NCBI GenBank assembly: GCA_965371325.1
Contig: CBDUXZ010000016.1
Coordinates: 1 to 13,431 of the forward strand
Source: CBDUXZ01 sp965371325 [NCBI: uncultured bacterium]
Lineage (GTDB): Bacteria; JAUYMQ01
Length of the DNA stretch: 13,431 nucleotides
Direction: 5' to 3'
Below the pieces are notes generated by a model that had not been told where the DNA came from, made no database searches, and saw nothing but the letters and a program-made list of their open reading frames with translations. The position numbers and the translations under genes were made by a program. Shown piece by piece: positions 1 to 7,765 of this stretch. The stretch's first letter is position 1. The number at the start of each line of letters is the position of its first letter.

Positions 1-760
1 GGCCGTCCTGGGGAAGCCGGCGCTCCGCGATATCGAGATCGCTCATGATCTTGATTCTGCTGGTGAGCGCGTTCTTGAGCTTGAGGGGGGGGCGCATCAT
101 CTCGTACAAAACGCCGTCGATCCTGTAACGGACGCGGAACTCCTTCTCGTAGGGCTCGAGATGTATGTCGCTGGCGAACTTCTTGACTGCGTTAGTAAGG
201 ATAAGGTTGACGAGCTTGACGACGGGCGCTTCCTCCGTCGACTTCTCCAGCTCGCTAACGTCGATATCTTCGGTCTCATCGACCAGCTCGAGATCCACCT
301 CCTCGAGATCGCTCATCACCGATGTCAGGCTGGCTGATTGGTCGTAATACTTGTCAATCGCCTCGCGGATAGACGAGTCCGACGCCACAACGACCTCGAC
401 GTTGTAGCCTGTGAGGAACTTGATATCGTCGATCGCGAAGATGTTGGAGGGATCAGACATCGCAATGATCAGAGTCGATCCCGCCCGGTTGATGGGGATG
501 ATCTGATGTTTGTTCGCGACGTCCTCGGGAACGAGCTTGATTACCGACTCGTCGGCCTCAAACTCGGCGAGATTGACGGAGGGCACACCGTACTGCTTCG
601 AGAGGAAGGAGACCAGATCCTCTTCTTTGAGGTAACCGAGCTTGACGATCTGTGAACCGAGGCGACCGCCCGAGAGCTTCTGCTCCTCGAGCGCTTTTAC
701 GAGCTGCTCTTTCGAGAGGAGGTTGCTCTTGATGAGGAGATTGCCGAGCCTGTCGTCCAT
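1..760 (-). CDS. pilB: Type IV pilus assembly / type II secretion ATPase, PilB/GspE family (3' end outside window)
   Basis: The reading frame starts with ATG at 758-760 and stays open to the left edge, giving 253 residues. Residues 1-145 form the N-terminal regulatory domain of the GspE/PilB family (GSPII_E_N type), with the usual opening RLGNLLIKSNLLS. Residues about 150-178 are an acidic linker. The start of the ATPase N2 domain follows, with ASDIHLEP at 196-203, a YRIDG element near 212-216 and SDLDIAERRLPQDG at 240-253. Walker A, the Asp and His boxes, Walker B and the tetracysteine motif all lie beyond the edge. The protein would be a cytoplasmic hexameric ATPase driving pilin polymerisation at the inner membrane. 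PilB is preferred over GspE because of the N-terminal domain length, but a secretion ATPase cannot be excluded. It starts 54 bp after aroE and is probably co-transcribed with it. Confidence 0.9.
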   Translation of the reverse strand, partial: MDDRLGNLLIKSNLLSKEQLVKALEEQKLSGGRLGSQIVKLGYLKEEDLVSFLSKQYGVPSVNLAEFEADESVIKLVPEDVANKHQIIPINRAGSTLIIAMSDPSNIFAIDDIKFLTGYNVEVVVASDSSIREAIDKYYDQSASLTSVMSDLEEVDLELVDETEDIDVSELEKSTEEAPVVKLVNLILTNAVKKFASDIHLEPYEKEFRVRYRIDGVLYEMMRPPLKLKNALTSRIKIMSDLDIAERRLPQDG

Positions 761-814
761 GCTTTCCCGTTCCAGGGGCGTCTTCCGCCGGCGCCCCCCC
801 GAACCGGGATGGCG

Positions 815-1672
815 TCAGGCCGGACCTGCCCTTGAGAGTGCTCGCCGGAGAGCGCGGCGCATAACGTCGATCGGGGCCTGCTCTCCGGTCCAGAGTTCAA
901 AAGCTTCCGCGCCCTGGTGCAACAACATTCCCAGGCCGCCATGGGTCCGCAGTCCGATCCGCGACGCGGCAACAAGGAGCGGGGTGCGCATCGGCCTGTA
1001 GACGATGTCGCTTACAATCGCCGCTCCTGGAAGCTCCTTCAGCGGAAGACCGCGATGGGCCGTTCCCCCCATTCCTACTGCGGTCGCGTTGACCAGAAGA
1101 TCGGCCTCCACAAACGCGCGTGAAACATCCTCCCGGGAGAGTCCACCCCAGGCAATGTGCGATCCCCTGAACCCCCTCCCGAGACGGCGCGCAAGCGTGG
1201 ATGCCCGTCTGGAGGTTCGATTCAAAATCGTGAGGCGTGAAGCGCCACGGCTGAGTAATGCAACTGCTATGCCACGCGCCGCACCGCCGGACCCGAGCAT
1301 GACGACACGTTTCTTCCTCGGATCGAAGCCAAGATCTTCACCCAGGGCGGTAACGTATCCACTCCCGTCCGTGTTGTGACCCACCAGGCCCCGCGGCGTA
1401 CAAACGATCGTGTTAACGGCGCCTGTCAGCCGGGCTTCCCGGCTCGCACGATCAACAAGCCGCGTCGCGCGTTCCTTGTGCGGGATCGTCAGATTGATTC
1501 CCGCCCAGCCCATGGCCCGGATACCGCGCAAGGCGGCCCCGAGATCGGAGGGCCGCACGCGTGCCGGGATGTAAATCCAGTCGAGCCCCAGCGCGCGGAA
1601 AGCCGAGTTATGCATGACAGGCGAAAGGGTCTGGCCGATCGGGTTGCCAAGGATCCCGACAATTTTCGTCAT
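815..1672 (-). CDS. aroE: Shikimate dehydrogenase (NADP+)
   Basis: This 285-residue protein reduces 3-dehydroshikimate to shikimate, the fourth step of the chorismate pathway, in the cytoplasm. The N-terminal substrate domain opens with GNPIGQTLSP (9-18). The catalytic Lys is K66 in NLTIPHKE, GAVNT is at 84-88, and the catalytic Asp is D102 in NTDG. The Rossmann domain has GSGGAARG (127-134), then NRTSRR (151-156), the basic patch expected for NADP, and NATAVGM (195-201). The C-terminus has GGLGMLLHQGAEAFELWTG, with the substrate Gln at Q253. The first Ser of the SxS shikimate clamp is replaced by T15, while S17 is kept. Length is normal for the family. The start ATG has AAGGA nine bases upstream. 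It lies between ribF (172-bp gap) and pilB (54-bp gap). Confidence 0.96.
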   Translation of the reverse strand: MTKIVGILGNPIGQTLSPVMHNSAFRALGLDWIYIPARVRPSDLGAALRGIRAMGWAGINLTIPHKERATRLVDRASREARLTGAVNTIVCTPRGLVGHNTDGSGYVTALGEDLGFDPRKKRVVMLGSGGAARGIAVALLSRGASRLTILNRTSRRASTLARRLGRGFRGSHIAWGGLSREDVSRAFVEADLLVNATAVGMGGTAHRGLPLKELPGAAIVSDIVYRPMRTPLLVAASRIGLRTHGGLGMLLHQGAEAFELWTGEQAPIDVMRRALRRALSRAGPA

Positions 1673-1755
1673 TCGCTGAGGTCCTTCTTTTTTATCGGTA
1701 ATCCCAGGAACTTCTTTACGCCTTTGTCTCTTCTGGGGAGGCCAGATGAGGATGA

Positions 1756-1784
1756 ATAATCACAGCAAAATCATATAGTTGCAA
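1756..1784 (-). promoter_or_regulatory. Weak sigma-70-like promoter candidate for aroE
   Basis: Read on the minus strand, TTGCAA (1779-1784) and GATTAT (1756-1761) are separated by 17 bases. Each matches four of six consensus positions. The site lies about 85 bp upstream of the aroE ATG in the ribF-aroE gap and is more AT-rich than its surroundings. It could give aroE-pilB its own transcription start, or be chance. Confidence 0.25.
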
Positions 1785-1802
1785 GGGGCAATCGGGGGAT
1801 GG

Positions 1803-1840
1803 CGGACATGACGGGGGTCTAAAGACCCCCATTCCGTCCG
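1803..1840. repeat. Strong hairpin just after the ribF stop codon
   Basis: A perfect 7-bp stem, GGGGGTC (1813-1819) with GACCCCC (1824-1830), closes on a TAAA loop. A second 5-bp stem, CGGAC (1803-1807) with GTCCG (1836-1840), encloses it across a symmetric 5-nt internal loop. The hairpin begins 4 bp past the ribF stop. No U tract follows on the minus strand, so it looks more like a transcript-stabilising or attenuating structure than a classical intrinsic terminator. Confidence 0.5.
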
Positions 1841-1844
1841 GCGG

Positions 1845-2843
1845 TCATTCGGTACCGAGGCGCCACGCGTTCGCGGTGTGGATCCTTCGCGCGGCGGCGA
1901 CGTCCTTGCGGATCTGTGCCGCCAGCGCCTCCGGTCCCGTGAATTTCCGTTCTCCGCGCAACCGTGCGAGAAAGAGTATCTCCACGTAACTTCCGTACTG
2001 ATCGCCTTCGATGTCGAGGAAATGAACCTCGAGTGTCCGTCGATCACGGCCAAAGGTGGGAGCGAATCCCATGTTGGCAACACCCGGGATCAGCCTCACT
2101 CCCGCCAAGGGAGGCGCAACGCCCGACCCGGAGCTCTCTCCCGGCGGATTCCCAAGCCGCCCGAAGACGGCGTAGACGCCGTCGGCGGGGAGAAGCTCGT
2201 TCAGGACGTCGATATTCGCCGTCGCGAAACCGATCGATCGCCCGCGTGCCGCGCCCGTCACCACGGTCCCCTCCACCGTGAACGCCCTCCCCAGAAGAAG
2301 GGAGGCATCCTCCACCTTCCCATCGGTCACGAGCCTCCTGATCCTCGAGCTTGAGACTTCCTGATCGTTCGACATGACCTCTTCGATCACGTTCACGCCG
2401 AATCCCAGATCTTCTCCCATTCCCTGCATGACGGAGAAGGAAGCCTCCCTCCCCTTTCCGAAATGGAAGTCGTGTCCAACATAGAGCTCGGAGGGATGGA
2501 TCCTCGCGAACAGGACGTTCTTCATGAATTCCGCGGCGCTAAGTTCTGAAAACTCTCGGGTAAACGGCTCTTCGATCAGGACGTCGATCCCCCGGGCGGC
2601 GATCAACGCATGCTTCTTCCGGCGCGTCACGATGAGAGGCGGACAGCGTTCCGGGGAGATGATTTTCTGGGGATGGGGCGTGAAGGTGTAGCAGATCGAC
2701 ACACCTTTCATCTCACGAGCCCGGGCGGTAACGATCTGGAAGATCTCCTGGTGCCCGATGTGGACCCCGTCGAAGTTTCCGATGGTGACGACTGGCGAGC
2801 CGAACTCGACAGGTCGGGAGGAACTGCCTTCGACAATCTCCAT
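1845..2843 (-). CDS. ribF: Bifunctional riboflavin kinase / FAD synthetase
   Basis: The 332-residue protein converts riboflavin to FMN and FMN to FAD in the cytoplasm. The N-terminal nucleotidyltransferase domain carries GNFDGVHIGH (22-31, HxGH type), the HDFHFGKGR loop (124-132) and VSSSRIR (163-169, the ISSTxIR motif). The C-terminal kinase domain starts at GRAFTVEGTVV (185-195), has GRSIGFATAN (201-210) and the catalytic Glu E272 in LEVHFLD. Two things are unusual. The kinase PTAN motif reads ATAN. A Gly/Ser/Pro-rich stretch of about 20 residues (231-250) is inserted after VYAVF, where typical members go straight into the next strand. The start ATG has AGAGAG nearby. The gene is the first of the minus-strand group and is divergent from lptG. 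Confidence 0.95.
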   Translation of the reverse strand: MEIVEGSSSRPVEFGSPVVTIGNFDGVHIGHQEIFQIVTARAREMKGVSICYTFTPHPQKIISPERCPPLIVTRRKKHALIAARGIDVLIEEPFTREFSELSAAEFMKNVLFARIHPSELYVGHDFHFGKGREASFSVMQGMGEDLGFGVNVIEEVMSNDQEVSSSRIRRLVTDGKVEDASLLLGRAFTVEGTVVTGAARGRSIGFATANIDVLNELLPADGVYAVFGRLGNPPGESSGSGVAPPLAGVRLIPGVANMGFAPTFGRDRRTLEVHFLDIEGDQYGSYVEILFLARLRGERKFTGPEALAAQIRKDVAAARRIHTANAWRLGTE

Positions 2844-2942
2844 GAATCTCTCTGAAAGACCGTATCCGCTCGCCGCGATCGACCGGGGCGGCCCGAGGCC
2901 CGCGCGGGTTGTTTTCCGGACCCTCGGTATACCAGAAAACCG

Positions 2943-2971
2943 TTGTCAGGCACGGGATTATACCATAGACT
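2943..2971 (+). promoter_or_regulatory. Candidate sigma-70 promoter for lptG
   Basis: TTGTCA (2943-2948, five of six) and TAGACT (2966-2971, four of six) are 17 bp apart. They overlap the ribF -10 on the other strand, so the two divergent promoters would share DNA. The leader to the lptG ATG would be about 90 nt. Confidence 0.35.
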
Positions 2972-2981
2972 TCCGTGCCTG
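2947..2981. repeat. Perfect 9-bp inverted repeat in the ribF/lptG divergent promoter region
   Basis: CAGGCACGG (2947-2955) and CCGTGCCTG (2973-2981) are exact inverse complements separated by 17 bp. The extended -10 of ribF lies wholly in the spacer. The centre-to-centre arm spacing is 26 bp, about two and a half helical turns. An operator for a dimeric regulator is one reading and a transcript hairpin is another. I saw no second copy in the window. Confidence 0.55.
2957..2965 (-). promoter_or_regulatory. Extended -10 promoter for ribF
   Basis: On the minus strand the sequence TGGTATAAT is a perfect TATAAT with the TGn extension. No good -35 lies at 16-18 bp upstream, which is typical of extended -10 promoters. 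It sits about 115 bp upstream of the ribF ATG, between the arms of the 2947-2981 inverted repeat. A second, weaker TGGTATAC lies closer to the gene (2929-2936). Confidence 0.5.
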
Positions 2982-3070
2982 CCCGTCCCGCAAGGTCCCC
3001 GCCAGGGGAAGCAGACGAAACCCGGGGCGGGAGATCGTGGCGAGGCATGACATCGGGTGGCGGCTTCCTC

Positions 3071-4150
3071 ATGCGAATTTTGTCGCGTTACATTCTGCGT
3101 GAGTTTCTCAAGTTCTTCATCGCCGCCTTGGCCGGCTTTGTCAGCATCTTTTACGTAATCGATTTCCTCGACAACGTGGGAGATCTGGTGAAGTACGGAT
3201 CTCCGTTCGGCGCCGCCGTCCTGTATTACATCTACAAGTTTCCGCAGGTGGTCTTCTACGTCATGCCAGTTGCCGTGCTCCTGGCTACCCTCTTCTCACT
3301 CGCTATTCTGGCGCGAAACAACGAGATCCTCGCAATTAGAAGCGGAGGCATATCGGTGCTCCGCTGCATCCTTCCGCTTCTCGGCGCGGCGCTACTCCTC
3401 TCCGGTTTTGCATTCGCGAACAATGAGTTTTTCGTTCCTGCGAGCAACGCCAAGAGCTCGAAGATCTACAAGCTCGAGATTAAGCGTGAGTACAGTGACA
3501 TTTACTTTGTACGCGACAAATTCTGGTACCGTAGCCAGAACGCGATCTACAACATCGGGGGCTTCGATTATCTCCGGAAAGCATTGGGAAGGATCACTAT
3601 CTACCGGATGAACGAGGACTTTCGCCCCATCGGAAGGACCGACGCCAAGAAGGCGCTCTGGTCGGGGGAAAAATGGCGATTCTATGACGTCGTGGTGCGG
3701 GACTTTCTTCCTGGTGGAGGCATGCGCGTCGAAATGGCGGATGACATGGTGATCGATATCCCGGAAACGCCCGAGAGCTTCAAGGTCATTGCCCCCGATC
3801 CAGACAACTTCTCCTATACGGAACTGAGCGCCTACATAGACAAGATCAAGGAGGACGGGTACGACCCGACCTCCTACCTCGTGGATCTGCAGGCCAAGCT
3901 CTCAACGCCCATCATCAGCCTCCTTTCCTGCCTCATCGCCATCCCCTTCGCGCTTCGAACAACCGGAGCTGGCCAGCGCCCGTTCGGCATTCTCGTGGCG
4001 ATCATCCTGGCCTCGAGCTACTACTTTTTTCTTGCCTACAGCCTCGCCTTTGGCCACCAGGGGACCCTCCCGCCCCTGCTCGCTGCATGGCTCCCCAATG
4101 CCGTCTACGCCCTTCTGGGCAGCACAATCCTGATGACGGTCGAGCAGTAG
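3071..4150 (+). CDS. lptG: LptG-type LPS export ABC transporter permease (YjgP/YjgQ family)
   Basis: A 359-residue inner-membrane permease of the LptB2FG complex, which extracts lipopolysaccharide and feeds it to the periplasmic Lpt bridge. It opens with ILSRYILREF, the family's standard N-terminus. Membrane segments are near 14-34, 58-80, 99-118, 279-296, 305-327 and 335-356, with a periplasmic beta-jellyroll at about 119-270. The cytoplasmic coupling region has NNEILAIRSGGIS (83-95). LptG is preferred over LptF from the order ANNEFFVP, FWYR and the ITIY strand. ATG 3071 is chosen by family alignment. ATG 3047 is in frame, adds eight residues and has its own purine-rich upstream, so it is a real alternative. 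No lptF neighbour is present. It converges with slipin across 20 bp. Confidence 0.92.
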   Translation: MRILSRYILREFLKFFIAALAGFVSIFYVIDFLDNVGDLVKYGSPFGAAVLYYIYKFPQVVFYVMPVAVLLATLFSLAILARNNEILAIRSGGISVLRCILPLLGAALLLSGFAFANNEFFVPASNAKSSKIYKLEIKREYSDIYFVRDKFWYRSQNAIYNIGGFDYLRKALGRITIYRMNEDFRPIGRTDAKKALWSGEKWRFYDVVVRDFLPGGGMRVEMADDMVIDIPETPESFKVIAPDPDNFSYTELSAYIDKIKEDGYDPTSYLVDLQAKLSTPIISLLSCLIAIPFALRTTGAGQRPFGILVAIILASSYYFFLAYSLAFGHQGTLPPLLAAWLPNAVYALLGSTILMTVEQ

Positions 4151-4158
4151 CGCCCCGT

Positions 4159-4168
4159 GAGGCGCCTC
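4159..4168. repeat. Palindrome between convergent lptG and slipin
   Basis: GAGGCGCCTC is a perfect 10-bp palindrome in the 20-bp gap between the two stop codons. GCGCC (4150-4154) can also pair with GGCGC (4161-4165). There is no U tract, so a role as a shared terminator is only possible. Confidence 0.25.
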
Positions 4169-4170
4169 TG

Positions 4171-4926
4171 TCAGCTCCGCTGCTTACTCTTCACATCCAG
4201 AAATCCCTGGATGAGATCGATGGGGATTGGGAAGAGCGTGACCGAGTTAGTCTCGGATGAGATCTCCACGAGCGTCTGCAGATAGCGGAGCTGCAGGGAG
4301 ATAGGATTTCGGGCCATGATGTCGGCCGCCTGGTTTAGCTTCTCGGCCGCCTGGAACTCGCCTTCGGCCGCGATGACCTTTCCCCGCCGCTCACGCTCAG
4401 CCTCCGCCTGCCGCGCCATCGCCCGCTGCATCGCCTGGGGCAGATCGATGTGCTTCACTTCCACCTGCGAGACCTTGATCCCCCAGGGGTCCGTCTGCCG
4501 ATCCAGGATCTGCTGCAGCTTCTGATTGATCGTCTCGCGGGCGGTCAACAAATCGTCCAGGTCCGATTGGCCCAGCACAGACCGGAGCGTAGTCTGGGCG
4601 AACTGGCTGGTGGCGTACAGATAGTTGCTGACGGCGATAGTGGCCTTGTTTGGATCGAGCACCCTGAAGTAGACCACCGCGTTCACCTTGATCGTAACGT
4701 TGTCGCGGGTAATCACGTCCTGAGACGGCACGTCCATCGTCACGATCCGCAGATCCACCCGGACAACGCGATCGATGATCGGAATGATCCAGCGAAACCC
4801 CGCCGTCTTGAGCTTCGACAGGCGGCCGAGCCTGAACACGACGCCGCGCTCGTACTCGTTGAAGATTCGGACACCGGAGATGAAAAGCAGGATGACCACA
4901 CCCAGGAAAATCAGCCAGGCGCTCAC
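4171..4926 (-). CDS. Slipin (stomatin/prohibitin SPFH-domain membrane protein)
   Basis: 251 residues. One N-terminal membrane helix (2-20) precedes the SPFH domain, which begins [14 protein letters not shown] (23-36). Further signatures are [14 protein letters not shown] (66-79), YFRVLDP (86-92), a charged coiled coil (about 163-200, [18 protein letters not shown]) and the hydrophobic tail [15 protein letters not shown] (229-243). Slipins oligomerise on the inner face of the membrane and organise lipid microdomains. In Pyrococcus horikoshii the partner protease 1510-N cleaves stomatin in the equivalent hydrophobic tail. Here the protease gene is immediately upstream, with its TGA overlapping the slipin GTG start (4924-4926) by 4 bp. 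That implies translational coupling. Confidence 0.93.
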   Translation of the reverse strand: MSAWLIFLGVVILLFISGVRIFNEYERGVVFRLGRLSKLKTAGFRWIIPIIDRVVRVDLRIVTMDVPSQDVITRDNVTIKVNAVVYFRVLDPNKATIAVSNYLYATSQFAQTTLRSVLGQSDLDDLLTARETINQKLQQILDRQTDPWGIKVSQVEVKHIDLPQAMQRAMARQAEAERERRGKVIAAEGEFQAAEKLNQAADIMARNPISLQLRYLQTLVEISSETNSVTLFPIPIDLIQGFLDVKSKQRS

Positions 4927-6239
4927 GTTGAACCTCCCTTCGCTTTACGCACGTTAAGAACCATCCCGTTGATGCCACGCACCTCGATGCGCTCACCCAC
5001 GCCAATCGATTGATCGCTGACTGCGTCCCACCACTCCCCCGCGACAAAGACTTTTCCACTTGTCGCTGAAAGGTCGCTCCGCGCCTCGCCCTGCGCTCCC
5101 ACGAGCCCTTCAGCCCCGCTCTGCTGGGGCGTGAGGTAGCTCCGTGTCACGCTGTAGGCAACGACCCCGCCAAATACGCTGACACCGAGGATCGCCGGAA
5201 AGAGCACGGACCAGAAAGAGACACGGAGATCAGATGCGGGAGTATCGAAAAGAATGAGAAGACCGAGTGTCAAGGCGATGATCCCTCCCGTGAACAGAAT
5301 ACCGAAGCTGGGGACGAAAAGCTCCGCAACAAGAAGTCCTATTCCAAGCGCAATAAGCAGGAAACCCGCGGAGTTCATAGGGAGAACCTCCGCAGAGAGA
5401 AAGAAGAGGATGAGGCAGAGAGCGCCGGCCACGCCCGGAAAGATTACCCCGGGATGAGTGAACTCGACGTAGAGCCCCAACAACCCTCCGAGGAAGAGGA
5501 GCACGGCGATGTTCGGATGCGAGATCGTGTCGATGACGCGGTTGATGAAGTTCATCTCGTGGGTTACGACCGCCGCATCCTTCGTGTGAAGCGTGCGATC
5601 CTCGTCGTTGATCCTGACCGTCCTCCCGTCGATAAGATCGAGCAGCGCGTCGGTGTCCGGGGCCACAAGATCCACGACGTTCAGCTTCAGCGCCTCCTCA
5701 TCGGTGATTGACTTCGACTCCCGGACGGCGGTCACGGCCCATTCGGCGTTCCGCCCGCGTTGCTCCGCAATGCTCTTGATAAAGGCCGCCGTATCTTCCT
5801 CGGCCTTTGTCCTCATATCTTCGCCCATTTCACCACCGCCTGCAGCCACGGGGTGTGCCGCGCCAACACGCGTGCCCGGCGCCATGGCCGCCACGTGGGC
5901 GGACATCAGGATAAACGTGCCGGCGCTGGCCGCCCGCGCCCCTTTTGGCGAAACAAACACCACCACCGGCACGGGGCTGTTGAGGATCTGCTGAACCATG
6001 CTCTGCGTGCTTACGAGGATCCCTCCCGGCGTGTCGATCTCGACCAGTAGAATTTCAGCCCCATCATCGTGGGCCGCCGCAATCGATTTCTGGAGGAACT
6101 CGGAAGTGGCGGGATTGATCGTTCCGTTGATCACCATCCTGTGAACGGTATTCGCTTCTGCGGAGGCCGGATGGTGGCCGGATATGGTCATGATCGCGGA
6201 GAGAAACAGAAGCGGGGCCAGCGCGGGACGGGAAGGCAT
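4923..6239 (-). CDS. Membrane-bound ClpP-class serine protease, NfeD1b family
   Basis: 438 residues. A signal peptide (1-28, ending ASA) leads into an S49/ClpP-fold protease domain (about 30-225). This has GG(I/V) in the oxyanion loop (IDTPGGI, 68-74), the nucleophile S106 in ASAGTFI and the general-base Lys K145 in MRTKAEED. The spacing resembles S97/K138 of P. horikoshii 1510-N. Four membrane helices follow (about 243-262, 266-283, 290-309, 312-332), then one at 341-363. A C-terminal NfeD OB-fold runs from 375 to 431 (GEARSDL to GMVLNV). The start ATG 6237-6239 sits one base after the coaBC stop and is preferred because it gives the signal peptide directly. Longer readings overlap coaBC by over 200 bp. 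Expected role is processing of the adjacent slipin. Confidence 0.93.
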   Translation of the reverse strand: MPSRPALAPLLFLSAIMTISGHHPASAEANTVHRMVINGTINPATSEFLQKSIAAAHDDGAEILLVEIDTPGGILVSTQSMVQQILNSPVPVVVFVSPKGARAASAGTFILMSAHVAAMAPGTRVGAAHPVAAGGGEMGEDMRTKAEEDTAAFIKSIAEQRGRNAEWAVTAVRESKSITDEEALKLNVVDLVAPDTDALLDLIDGRTVRINDEDRTLHTKDAAVVTHEMNFINRVIDTISHPNIAVLLFLGGLLGLYVEFTHPGVIFPGVAGALCLILFFLSAEVLPMNSAGFLLIALGIGLLVAELFVPSFGILFTGGIIALTLGLLILFDTPASDLRVSFWSVLFPAILGVSVFGGVVAYSVTRSYLTPQQSGAEGLVGAQGEARSDLSATSGKVFVAGEWWDAVSDQSIGVGERIEVRGINGMVLNVRKAKGGST

Positions 6240-6240
6240 G

Positions 6241-7494
6241 TCAGGACCCGCGGGGATCAGCGGACACGCCCGAAGGCCGCGGCGCTGCGAGCCGCGCCGC
6301 CAGGCGATCGAGAATCGCATCGGCCGCCCCCTCTTTCGAGAGCAGCGGAAGCGTCTCCTCGGCCCCGTCTCGATCGAGAATGGTGATGCGATTCGTCTCC
6401 ACGTTGAATCCGGCGCCTTCGGCGGTAACGTCGTTGGCAACAATGAAATCGAGATTCTTTTTCGCGAGCTTCGCGCGGGCATTCTCGATCACCCGATCGG
6501 TCTCCGCGGCGAAACCCACGAGCATGCGATCGCCTTTCGCGCGACCGAGGTGCGCAAGAATGTCCTGGGTCGGAGTCAGTTCGAGACGAAGCGCCTCCCC
6601 CCCCTTCTTGATTTTCAGGGAAGAGACCGATTCGGGGGTCCAGTCAGCAACGGCGGCCGCCATGACGACGATGGAGGCCTTGGGGTAGTGCTCCATCACG
6701 GCTTCGCTCATCTCGCGCGCCGTTTCGACCCGCTTCTGCGTCACGCCCCGGGGAGCGCGCAGGCCGGCATCGACCGGACCCGAAACGATCGTCACCTCCG
6801 CGCCGCGCCGCCAGGCGGCCCGTGCCAGGGCGTAGCCCATCTTTCCCGACGAGCGATTTGAAATCACACGCACGGGATCAATCGGCTCCTCGGTCGGACC
6901 CGCCGTCACCAGGAGGGAGACGCCGGAGAAATCCTGCGCCGACAGCGCCCGCGCGGCCCCATCCACAATCTCCTCCATCTCGGCGAGACGTCCCTCACCC
7001 ACGTGCCCGCAGGCCATCTCTCCCTCGGCCGGATCCACGATGTGAGCCCCGTTGTTCCGAAGCTCCCTAAGGTTCCGCTGAACGGTTGCGTGCTTGAACA
7101 TATGGACGTTCATGGCGGGCGCCAGCACAAGCGGCCCACGGGTGGCCAGCGCGACGGTGGTCAGCAGGTCGTCCGCCATTCCCACCGCCAGACGGGCGAT
7201 GACGTTCGCGGTGGCCGGCGCGATTAAAAGAAGATCCGCCCAGTCGGCAAGCTCGATGTGCCCGATCTCGTGCTCATGGCCCGGATCGAACAAATCGGTG
7301 GAGACCGGATTTCCCGTAAGAGCCTGGAAAGTCAGCGGCGCGACGAACCGGGCCCCACCCGGGGTCAGAATGACGCGGATGTCTGCCCCTTCGCGCCCGA
7401 GCCTTCGCGCCAGATCTGCAGCCTTATACGCAGCGATGCCGCCTGTCACGCCGAGAAGAATTTTCCTTCCCCTGAGGACGTTTTCAGTGGGCAT
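6241..7494 (-). CDS. coaBC: Bifunctional phosphopantothenoylcysteine decarboxylase / phosphopantothenate-cysteine ligase
   Basis: This 417-residue enzyme joins cysteine to 4'-phosphopantothenate (CoaB) and decarboxylates the product to 4'-phosphopantetheine (CoaC), two steps of CoA synthesis. The N-terminal flavoprotein domain has GVTGGIAAYKA (15-25), the active-site His H79 in GHIELADWAD, PAMN (126-129) and the substrate-lid Cys C162 in EMACGHVGEG. The CoaB domain begins near 190 with TAGPTEEPIDPVRVISNRSS (197-216). It keeps AAAVADW (279-285) and the ligase lysines in SLKIKK (292-297). GFAAET and FIVAND follow. The C-terminus has an unconserved Pro/Arg-rich tail. GGGAG lies upstream of the ATG at a normal distance. 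It heads the coaBC-nfeD-slipin operon behind the 7568-7596 promoter. Confidence 0.96.
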   Translation of the reverse strand: MPTENVLRGRKILLGVTGGIAAYKAADLARRLGREGADIRVILTPGGARFVAPLTFQALTGNPVSTDLFDPGHEHEIGHIELADWADLLLIAPATANVIARLAVGMADDLLTTVALATRGPLVLAPAMNVHMFKHATVQRNLRELRNNGAHIVDPAEGEMACGHVGEGRLAEMEEIVDGAARALSAQDFSGVSLLVTAGPTEEPIDPVRVISNRSSGKMGYALARAAWRRGAEVTIVSGPVDAGLRAPRGVTQKRVETAREMSEAVMEHYPKASIVVMAAAVADWTPESVSSLKIKKGGEALRLELTPTQDILAHLGRAKGDRMLVGFAAETDRVIENARAKLAKKNLDFIVANDVTAEGAGFNVETNRITILDRDGAEETLPLLSKEGAADAILDRLAARLAAPRPSGVSADPRGS

Positions 7495-7567
7495 GCAGGA
7501 CTCCCGTTGAAATCACCGCTCCCGCGCCAGCACGATTTCGTCTCTTCACGGCGTGGAGCACCTTAAA

Positions 7568-7596
7568 AGCATAGGAGAGGGTCTGGCGGGTGTCAA
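7568..7596 (-). promoter_or_regulatory. Sigma-70-type promoter for coaBC operon
   Basis: On the minus strand, a perfect TTGACA (7591-7596) is followed after exactly 17 bp by TATGCT (7568-7573), four of six to TATAAT. Transcription would start near 7561, leaving a leader of about 65 nt before the coaBC ATG. It is the best -35/-10 pair in the window. Confidence 0.65.
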
Positions 7597-7652
7597 CGCG
7601 AAAAACCTTTGCGACGCGCCCGGTTAGAAGCCCTCGCAAAACAGGAGGATCC

Positions 7653-7688
7653 ATGCGTCGAAAGGGATGCCTTCCATGCTATTTTTGA
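7653..7688 (+). CDS. Possible 11-residue leader peptide upstream of Nudix gene
   Basis: AGGAGG (7643-7648) stands four bases before an ATG that opens the short frame MRRKGCLPCYF, ending in TGA at 7686-7688. The peptide is basic and contains a CxxC. The SD is close to perfect, though the spacing is slightly short. It lies 78 bp upstream of the Nudix ATG in an otherwise gene-free stretch. A frame this short can arise by chance, and no attenuator hairpin is obvious. Confidence 0.22.
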   Translation: MRRKGCLPCYF

Positions 7689-7765
7689 ACCCCCGCGCAA
7701 GATGGTTCCTGGACCGCGGACCCTTCCATGACAGGACATTTTCTGAGGAGAGGAGGTGAGCTGCG

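Noticed and set aside
34-315. Direct repeat of the 14-mer TCGAGATCGCTCAT at about 34 and 303
   Set aside because: Both copies encode MSDL followed by Asp/Glu within pilB in the same frame; this is chance codon reuse, not a mobile or regulatory repeat.
4450-5013. 187-codon plus-strand frame antisense to slipin and the protease
   Set aside because: It covers two strongly supported genes on the other strand and has no recognisable domain; typical antisense openness of GC-rich coding DNA.
6240-6482. 80-codon N-terminal extension of the NfeD-type protease
   Set aside because: It lies antisense-free but inside the coaBC coding region in another frame; the start at 6239 gives an immediate signal peptide and sits one base after coaBC.
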